Made by a program: the position numbers and the translations under genes. Shown here piece by piece: positions 15,489 through 20,121 of a stretch of 20,121 nt of DNA (its first letter is position 1; each line of letters starts with the position of its first letter). The notes below the pieces were generated by a model that did no database searches, had not been told where the DNA came from, and saw only the letters and a program-made list of their open reading frames with translations. The DNA comes from JAENVT01 sp031412355 (GTDB lineage Bacteria > Actinomycetota > Acidimicrobiia > Acidimicrobiales > Ilumatobacteraceae): positions 1 to 20,121 of the forward strand of contig JANOCR010000130.1 of the NCBI GenBank assembly GCA_031412355.1, given 5' to 3'.

Positions 15489-15494
15489 TACGAT
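15489..15494 (+). promoter_or_regulatory. Candidate -10 box (TACGAT) for the DksA-like/UbiB pair
   Basis: TACGAT fits TAnnnT and ends 8 nt before the ATG at 15503. The GC-rich upstream DNA, filled by the G-run cluster, has no recognisable -35. Confidence 0.3.
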
Positions 15495-15502
15495 GCCGGG
15501 CG

Positions 15503-15679
15503 ATGAGCGACGCCGCCGACACACCGCTGGATCTCGACGCCATCGAGCGCGACCTCGCCGATGTCGAGGTGGCGCTGGCTCGTCTCGATGCCGGGACGTA
15601 CTGGACCGACGAGGTCACCGGTGCCGACTTGCCCCACGATCTGCTCGCGGTCGATCCGACGGCGCGCCGATCGGCGTGA
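15503..15679 (+). CDS. Small DksA/TraR-like protein lacking zinc-binding cysteines
   Basis: This 58-residue protein has an N-terminal acidic helix (LDAIERDLADVEVALARLDAG), then TYWTDEVTGADLPHDLLAVDPTARRS. The layout follows the C-terminal part of DksA/TraR proteins: a helix ending in a G-T-Y-like turn, a zinc-finger knuckle, then an [IL]-P-x-x-[RL]-L segment and a P-x-A-R end. Where the family has C-x-x-C twice, this protein has no cysteine at all, so no zinc site can form. It is much shorter than DksA and lacks the coiled-coil that enters the polymerase channel. Its TGA overlaps the GTG of the UbiB gene (15676-15679). The family link is by motif shape and only moderately sure. The start at 15503 fits the homologous region and the -10 box; an in-frame ATG at 15458 is within the G-rich run. 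Confidence 0.65.
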   Translation: MSDAADTPLDLDAIERDLADVEVALARLDAGTYWTDEVTGADLPHDLLAVDPTARRSA

Positions 15680-17043
15680 GGCGGCAGGTCCGCTGGCGTC
15701 GCACGGCACGCGTGTGGCGCCTCACGGCGCGCAACGGCATTCGCTACGTCGTGCACCGCGTGCGCAGAGTCACCAATAGCGGGGCGCGGCGCGACCAGCT
15801 CGACCAGCGGTTCGCCATTCGCACGTCCGAAGACGTGGCCCGTGAACTGGGCAACATGAAGGGCGCGCTGATGAAGTTCGGGCAGCTGCTGAGCTTCATC
15901 ATGGAGGCACTTCCCGAGGATGCGCAGAAAGCGTTGGCCACGTTGCAGTCGGATGCCAAGCCGATGGCTCCCGGCCTCGCCGCCAAGATGGTGACCGACG
16001 AGCTGGGCTCTGCACCCGAGCGCATCTTCCTCGATTGGCAGACGGTGCCAGTGGCCGCGGCGAGTGTCGGGCAGGTTCATCGTGCCGTCACCCGTGATGG
16101 TCGCAACGTGGCTGTGAAGGTGCAGTACCCCGGCGTGGCCGAAGCCATCGAGGCCGACCTCGACAACGCCGAGGCGCTGTATCGACTGGGCACCGCGCTC
16201 GTTCTCAAGGGACTCGACGCCAAAGGATTGGTCGACGAGTTGCGCAACCGCATGCGCGACGAGCTCGACTACGAGCTGGAAGCAGCCAGCCAAGCCGAGT
16301 TCGGCGCCCACTTCGCCGACCATCCATTCATCGCCATCCCTGCGGTCGACCCCGCGACCAGCACCAAGCGGGTGCTGACCACCGAATGGGTCGATGGCAT
16401 GGCGTGGGCCGAGTTCGCCTCGATCGCGTCGGAACCGGCCCGCCAGCGCGCCGGCGAGTCGATCTGGCGCTTCGCCCAGTACGCCGTGCATCGCATCGGC
16501 GCCTTCAACGGCGACCCGCATCCGGGCAACTACAAGTTCAGTATCGATGGCGACGTCACGTTCCTCGACTTCGGGTTGGTGAAGCGATGGACACCCGGTG
16601 AATGGCAGCAGCTGGCTCCCAGCCTCGATGCCATCGTCGTTCACCGCGACCCCGATCGGTTGGTGTCGGTGATGGAAGACATCGGGTTCCTGCGCCCGGG
16701 TCACGGACTGGCACCACAGCAGGTGTACGACTACGTCAGCACGCCCTACACGCCGTACCTGACCGACACCTACACCTTCACCCGCGAGTTCGTGCGCGAC
16801 GCGATGTCGACAGTGATCGACGTGAAGGGCCCGCATGCCCCGGTGATCGAGAAGCTGAACATGCCGCCGAGCTTCGTCATCCTCGACCGAGTCGTGTGGG
16901 GGGTCAGCGCGATCCTGGGCAAGCTCGAGGTGACCGCACCGTGGCGTTCGATGCTGCTCGAGTATCGCGACGGCGGCGCGCCGGCGACGCCACTGGGCGA
17001 GGCCGAGCAGGCCTGGGCGGCCGAGGCGCGACCTCCGCGTTGA
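15676..17043 (+). CDS. ABC1/UbiB-family atypical protein kinase-like ATPase
   Basis: This 455-residue protein belongs to the UbiB/ADCK (ABC1) family, whose members act in quinone or lipid metabolism and whose E. coli founder supports ubiquinone synthesis. Family signatures are present in order: K67-F-G-Q70 of the N-terminal extension, the alanine-rich loop replacing the glycine-rich loop (127-AAASVGQV-134), the ATP-binding Lys148 in VAVKVQYPG, ELDYELEA, the catalytic loop NGDPHPGN with Asp280 and Asn285, and DFG at 298-300. No clear transmembrane helices are seen at the C-terminus, unlike E. coli UbiB. I chose GTG 15676 because it overlaps the preceding stop as GTGA; the open frame continues upstream without homology. 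The partner small gene and the substrate are not explained by known systems. Confidence 0.9.
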   Translation: MRRQVRWRRTARVWRLTARNGIRYVVHRVRRVTNSGARRDQLDQRFAIRTSEDVARELGNMKGALMKFGQLLSFIMEALPEDAQKALATLQSDAKPMAPGLAAKMVTDELGSAPERIFLDWQTVPVAAASVGQVHRAVTRDGRNVAVKVQYPGVAEAIEADLDNAEALYRLGTALVLKGLDAKGLVDELRNRMRDELDYELEAASQAEFGAHFADHPFIAIPAVDPATSTKRVLTTEWVDGMAWAEFASIASEPARQRAGESIWRFAQYAVHRIGAFNGDPHPGNYKFSIDGDVTFLDFGLVKRWTPGEWQQLAPSLDAIVVHRDPDRLVSVMEDIGFLRPGHGLAPQQVYDYVSTPYTPYLTDTYTFTREFVRDAMSTVIDVKGPHAPVIEKLNMPPSFVILDRVVWGVSAILGKLEVTAPWRSMLLEYRDGGAPATPLGEAEQAWAAEARPPR

Positions 17044-17070
17044 CCCGCCCGGAATCCGGGCCGCTACTGT
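17040..17070 (+). promoter_or_regulatory. Candidate promoter for the ferritin-like operon (TTGACC-19-TACTGT)
   Basis: TTGACC (17040-17045, overlapping the UbiB stop codon) has five of six consensus -35 bases, and TACTGT (17065-17070) is a TAnnnT -10 box after a 19-nt spacer, slightly long. Transcription from here would give a leader of about 63 nt before the GTG at 17140, which carries a good Shine-Dalgarno sequence (AGAGGGGG, 17128-17135). A 6-bp GCCCGG-AAT-CCGGGC dyad (17047-17061) sits in the spacer. Confidence 0.4.
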
Positions 17071-17139
17071 CCGGCAGCAGGAAATCCGCCTTCGACACGC
17101 CGGCGGTGACCTGTTCGCCAAGCGTCAAGAGGGGGCAAG

Positions 17140-17787
17140 GTGGCCGATCCACACAAGCCAAGGGCACCGTTCGCGCCGTGGGATCGTCGCGAGCTTCCCG
17201 GCGCATTCGATGTCGAGGAAACAGCACGTCGCGTCGGCAACTACAAGTGGGCGGAGATGAAGCTGTTCGAGGCGCTGGGCGGCTGGGTGGCCACGGTGCC
17301 CGAGCTCGATGTGAAGATGCGCCTCGGCACGCATTGCTACAAGCACGCGTGGCATGCCGAGCTGTGGCACAAGCGTCTGCCGGAGTTGCGTGAGATGAAT
17401 CCCGATCGCCTCACCCAGCCGGCCAACGATGCCATGGTCAGATTCGTCGAGGCGATGACCGAGCCAGAGGCCCCCGACATGACCATAGAGAAGCTCGTCG
17501 GCGTCTACCGCGTCTACATCCCACACTTCATCTCGGCGTACACATACCACCGCAACAACACCAGCCAGATCACCGATGCGCCGACCATCCGGTCGATCAA
17601 CTTCATCCTCCAGGACGAGTTCGACGACTGGCGCGACGGCGAGATGCTGCTGCAATCGCTGATCGAGACGCCCGAGGAGGTCGACAGGGCCGCAGCGCAT
17701 CAATCACGCCTCGAGAAGCTGATGCTCGAAGCCGGTGGCATCGCCGGTCCCGGCTCAATCGGTGCACAGATCGGGGAGGGCCGATGA
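17140..17787 (+). CDS. Ferritin-like helical protein with incomplete di-iron ligand set
   Basis: I do not recognise a named family for this 215-residue protein, but it reads as a helical bundle of the ferritin-like type. Candidate metal ligands are Glu39 and Glu44 in KWAEMKLFE, followed by Glu74-x-x-His77 in WHAELWHKR, a correct ExxH. In the position where the second ExxH would be expected the sequence is Glu160-F-D-D163, so one histidine ligand is missing. Extra histidines at 129 and 137 (IPHF, YTYH) could compensate. No signal peptide is present. It starts with GTG 17140 behind a strong Shine-Dalgarno sequence, and its stop overlaps the next gene as ATGA. The next gene encodes a fuller ferritin-like protein, so the two may form a heteromer. 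The fold is inferred, not shown. Confidence 0.75.
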   Translation: MADPHKPRAPFAPWDRRELPGAFDVEETARRVGNYKWAEMKLFEALGGWVATVPELDVKMRLGTHCYKHAWHAELWHKRLPELREMNPDRLTQPANDAMVRFVEAMTEPEAPDMTIEKLVGVYRVYIPHFISAYTYHRNNTSQITDAPTIRSINFILQDEFDDWRDGEMLLQSLIETPEEVDRAAAHQSRLEKLMLEAGGIAGPGSIGAQIGEGR

Positions 17788-18635
17788 GACAGTTCTTTCC
17801 AGTCGAGGAACTGGCCCGCGACGAAAGGTTCAACACCATCACCAACCGCGAGCGAATGGGTGACCCGCGCACGGTGTTTCAGACGGGTCAGCAAGCGCGC
17901 AACAGCAACCGCCTCACGCCCTCGCGCAAGGACGCCAGCGACGCGGCGCGCGCGTTGATGCACGGGATCTTCGTCGGCGAGATCCAAGCCCTCGAAGGTG
18001 CTGGACGCACGTGTCACGACTTCGAGACCAGCACGTCCGGCGCCGGCACCGCTGAGCCCGACACCGTGCCCTTCGCTCTGAAGATGGACATGGCCCGTCA
18101 GGCCTGGGATGAGGCCCGACATGTCGAGATCAGCGTCCACCTGAGCGACTGGATGGGCACCGAGATCGGACAGTTCGCCGAGAACACGGTGTTGTTCGAA
18201 GCAGCTTGCAGCACCGACCCCGTGCTGCGACTTGCTGGAGTCAACCGGGCACTCGAGGGATTGGCGATCGACGTGTTCACGACAATGAAGGAGTTCGGCG
18301 ATCTGGCCGGGGACCCGTACCTCGAGTTCTGCGAGGACTGGATGCTGGCCGACGAAGTGACCCACGTGAAGATGGGCAGCGACTGGCTGCGCAAGGTCAC
18401 CGAGAACGACCCGGAGCGTCGCAAGAAGGCACTCGAGTTCCAGAGCGTGGTCGACAAGCTGTTCAGCTACGGCGGCACGCGCAGCGACAGCCAGGAATCA
18501 CCGATCGGCCTGGCGCGACGGTTCCGTGAACTCGCCGGGTTCACCGAAACCGAGGTCGAAGAGATCGCCGATGTCAGCCGGGCGGCGCTGAACGAGCGCA
18601 AGGCGTTCGTGGCGAAGGCTCGCGCGACCTCATGA
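17784..18635 (+). CDS. DUF455-like ferritin-fold di-iron protein
   Basis: This 283-residue protein shows the complete E...ExxH...E...ExxH pattern of carboxylate-bridged di-iron proteins: Glu66 (or Glu71) in MHGIFVGEIQALEG, Glu110-x-x-His113 in WDEARHVE, Glu158 in NRALEGLA, and Glu191-x-x-His194 in ADEVTHVKMG. Spacing and helical context resemble DUF455 (PF04305), an uncharacterised ferritin-like family. Ferritin-like proteins of this type can be oxygenases, oxidases or tRNA hydroxylases such as MiaE, and the ligands do not say which. A strong Shine-Dalgarno sequence (GGGGAGGG, 17773-17780) precedes ATG 17784. The gene overlaps both neighbours as ATGA, so the three proteins are probably made in fixed proportion. 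No redox partner is in view. Confidence 0.8.
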   Translation: MRQFFPVEELARDERFNTITNRERMGDPRTVFQTGQQARNSNRLTPSRKDASDAARALMHGIFVGEIQALEGAGRTCHDFETSTSGAGTAEPDTVPFALKMDMARQAWDEARHVEISVHLSDWMGTEIGQFAENTVLFEAACSTDPVLRLAGVNRALEGLAIDVFTTMKEFGDLAGDPYLEFCEDWMLADEVTHVKMGSDWLRKVTENDPERRKKALEFQSVVDKLFSYGGTRSDSQESPIGLARRFRELAGFTETEVEEIADVSRAALNERKAFVAKARATS

Positions 18636-19183
18636 GCATCACGGTCACGCCGCAGGAGTTCAGGTTCGTCGCCTACGACGCCGCATTGATCGAACGCGTC
18701 GCCCACGAACTGGTCGCACTGCTCGGCATGGCCGATCGCGACGTGAGCATCGAGGTCGACGAGACCACACCGTTGTCGCGCATCCGTCTGCAGATCGGCG
18801 ACACGATCTCGATCCGCGCCGAGAGCGGTGCATTCGAAGACACCAAGCGGCCGCGCCAGCAGAGCGAGAACGCCACCGCCACGTCGCTCGGCCGCGTGCT
18901 GCTGCGGGCGAGGGACCGAATGACCGACGGGTTCGGCGAGGCCCCGCCGGACGAGGAGTTGACGTTGGCTCAGGTTGCGGCCTGGGAGACGTACTGCATC
19001 GGCCGGCTCGAGCGCCTGGGCATCGACGTGAACCAGCAGCGCTGGCGTTACAACTTCCGCAACCGGAACGGCTTCACCGACGAGGCCGACCACGCCTTCG
19101 ACCGGCTGTGGACCAGCGAGGGTCTCACATGGGGTGAGCTCGAAGCAATATGCGCCGGGTCGCCGAAATCAGCGCATGACTGA
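18632..19183 (+). CDS. Protein of unknown function in the ferritin-like operon
   Basis: I do not recognise this 183-residue protein. The first ~65 residues look alpha/beta (VTPQEFRFVAYDAALIERVAHELVALL, then strands IEVDE, IRLQIGD and ISIRAES). A polar stretch follows (about 68-85). A helical second half holds RVLLRARDRMTDGF, DEELTLAQVAAWETYCIGRLERLG and a basic aromatic patch (QQRWRYNFRNRNGF). There is no signal peptide, membrane helix, or recognisable metal or nucleotide motif. The ATG overlaps the previous stop as ATGA, and the next gene begins 8 nt before its stop. Tight coupling suggests it works with the two ferritin-like proteins, perhaps as an accessory subunit or substrate-binding factor; that is inference. 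Confidence 0.8.
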   Translation: MSITVTPQEFRFVAYDAALIERVAHELVALLGMADRDVSIEVDETTPLSRIRLQIGDTISIRAESGAFEDTKRPRQQSENATATSLGRVLLRARDRMTDGFGEAPPDEELTLAQVAAWETYCIGRLERLGIDVNQQRWRYNFRNRNGFTDEADHAFDRLWTSEGLTWGELEAICAGSPKSAHD

Positions 19184-20121
19184 GATCTCGGTCACCGACA
19201 TCGATGTCAACGGGGTCACGTTGCGAGTGCATCACGCCGGCGACCCCGCCGACCCGACCGTGGTGCTGTGCCACGGCTTCCCGGAGCTTGGGTACTCGTG
19301 GCGGCACCAGATGGCGCCCCTCGCGGAGGCTGGGTTCCACGTGATCGCCCCCGACCAGCGAGGCTACGGTCACTCCTCGGCGCCGCCCGAGATCGTCTCC
19401 TATGGGATTGGTGAACTCACCGACGACCTGCTGGCGCTGCTCGACAACTTCGGCAAGGACGACGCCACGTTCGTCGGTCACGATTGGGGCGCCCTGATCG
19501 TGTGGGATCTGGCACGCCTGCACCCACAGCGCGTTCGCTCGGTCGTCGGCGTCAGCGTGCCGTTTGTGCAGTGGCCCGCCCCGCCGACCCAGCTGATGAA
19601 CATGTTGTACGGCGACCGCTTCTTCTACATCCTCTACTTCCAACCGCCCGGTGTCGCGGAAGGCGAGCTCGACGCCGATCCCTACCACTCGATGGCCAAG
19701 GTGCTGTGGAGCGCTAGTGGTGTCGGGTTCGGTCAACGCGACAGATCGGCCAAACTTCCACCGATGGAGGGCACCGGGTTCCTGACGATGATGGCCGAGC
19801 CACCCGCGCGGCCGTTCGTGGGGCCGGAGGGACCGTGGCTGACCGAGGCGGACCTGCAGACCTACGCCGACGAGTTCGCCAACAGCGGCTTCTTCGGGCC
19901 GATCAGCTACTACCGCAACCTCGATGCCAACTTCGACATCGTCAAAGAGTTCGGTCCCGAGCGCCTGACCATGCCCGCCTACTTCATCGGTGGCACCCAC
20001 GATGTGGTCAACGTGATGGACCCGTCAGGCATCGAACGCATGCGGAACCTGCTCGCCGACTTCCGCGGGTCGACCGTTCTGGAAGGCGTCGGTCACTGGA
20101 CTCAGCAAGAAGCCCCAGCAG
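19176..20121 (+). CDS. Alpha/beta hydrolase, epoxide hydrolase type (3' end cut by window)
   Basis: The visible 315 codons cover nearly all of an epoxide-hydrolase-class alpha/beta hydrolase. HGFPE (33-37) provides the oxyanion hole and DQRGYGHS follows. The nucleophile elbow is G-H-D103-W-G, with aspartate as in epoxide hydrolases and haloalkane dehalogenases rather than serine. Candidate lid tyrosines that activate the epoxide are Tyr154 (ILYFQPPG) and Tyr245 or Tyr246 (SYYRN). The catalytic acid is probably Asp276 in GGTHDVV, and the base is His307 in GVGHW. The lid tyrosines favour epoxide hydrolase over dehalogenase. No signal peptide. It starts at ATG 19176, overlapping the previous gene by 8 nt, so it belongs to the same operon. 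Only the last few residues are likely to be missing. Confidence 0.88.
   Translation, partial: MTEISVTDIDVNGVTLRVHHAGDPADPTVVLCHGFPELGYSWRHQMAPLAEAGFHVIAPDQRGYGHSSAPPEIVSYGIGELTDDLLALLDNFGKDDATFVGHDWGALIVWDLARLHPQRVRSVVGVSVPFVQWPAPPTQLMNMLYGDRFFYILYFQPPGVAEGELDADPYHSMAKVLWSASGVGFGQRDRSAKLPPMEGTGFLTMMAEPPARPFVGPEGPWLTEADLQTYADEFANSGFFGPISYYRNLDANFDIVKEFGPERLTMPAYFIGGTHDVVNVMDPSGIERMRNLLADFRGSTVLEGVGHWTQQEAPA

Noticed and set aside
17047..17061. GCCCGG-AAT-CCGGGC hairpin as terminator of the UbiB gene
   Set aside because: The stem is only 6 bp with a 3-nt loop and no T-run follows. It sits in the spacer of a candidate promoter.
14260..17121. A 953-codon open frame on the minus strand covering the ABC ATPase and everything to 17121
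   Set aside because: Only 14260-15273 shows ABC ATPase homology. The rest is antisense to the UbiB gene and is a by-product of high GC content.
1..20121. tRNA, rRNA, insertion sequence or phage genes
   Set aside because: No cloverleaf, rRNA segment, transposase, integrase or terminal inverted repeats were seen while reading both strands, and no gap without a gene exceeds 300 bases (the largest, 15274-15502, is 229 bp).

Overview
The window is GC-rich bacterial DNA packed with genes, and about 20 protein-coding genes are supported. The evidence points to an actinomycete, plausibly class Acidimicrobiia (Ilumatobacter-like). It includes an LppM-type lipoprotein, RadA next to DisA, an actinobacterial style of TAnnnT -10 boxes placed 6-9 bases before start codons (leaderless transcription), frequent GTG starts, and a secreted delta-60/tandem-repeat protein. 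The placement is an inference from gene content and style, not from a marker gene.

Layout. (1) 1-629, minus: an ECF sigma factor overlapping by 4 nt the start of a truncated downstream gene. (2) 698-3873, plus: LppM-like lipoprotein, radA and disA. (3) 3875-8680, minus: a tightly packed run of five genes, read as cyclophilin, YcaQ-like DNA glycosylase, AI-2E family membrane protein, asparaginase II and MBL-fold hydrolase. (4) 8721-11003, plus: a secreted protein with delta-60 motifs followed by three copies of a ~115-residue extracellular domain. (5) 11000-15273, minus: a complete Ugp-like ABC importer in the order ATPase, permease, permease, binding protein, every junction overlapping. (6) 15274-15502: a 229-bp divergent intergenic region with a degenerate tandem hairpin repeat and a G-quadruplex-type run. 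(7) 15503-17043, plus: a tiny cysteine-free DksA/TraR-like protein fused by a GTGA overlap to an ABC1/UbiB atypical kinase. (8) 17140 to the right edge, plus: a translationally coupled four-gene operon with two consecutive ferritin-like proteins (one with full di-iron ligands, one degenerate), an unknown 183-aa protein, and an epoxide-hydrolase-type alpha/beta hydrolase cut by the window end.

The most interesting candidate for an undescribed system is region 8. A catalytic plus a degenerate ferritin-like subunit beside an epoxide hydrolase resembles, in logic only, the PaaA/PaaC di-iron epoxidase arrangement. The second most interesting is the zinc-ligand-free DksA-like micro-protein coupled to a UbiB kinase, downstream of an unusually structured intergenic region. 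The remaining genes belong to well-known families and look intact.
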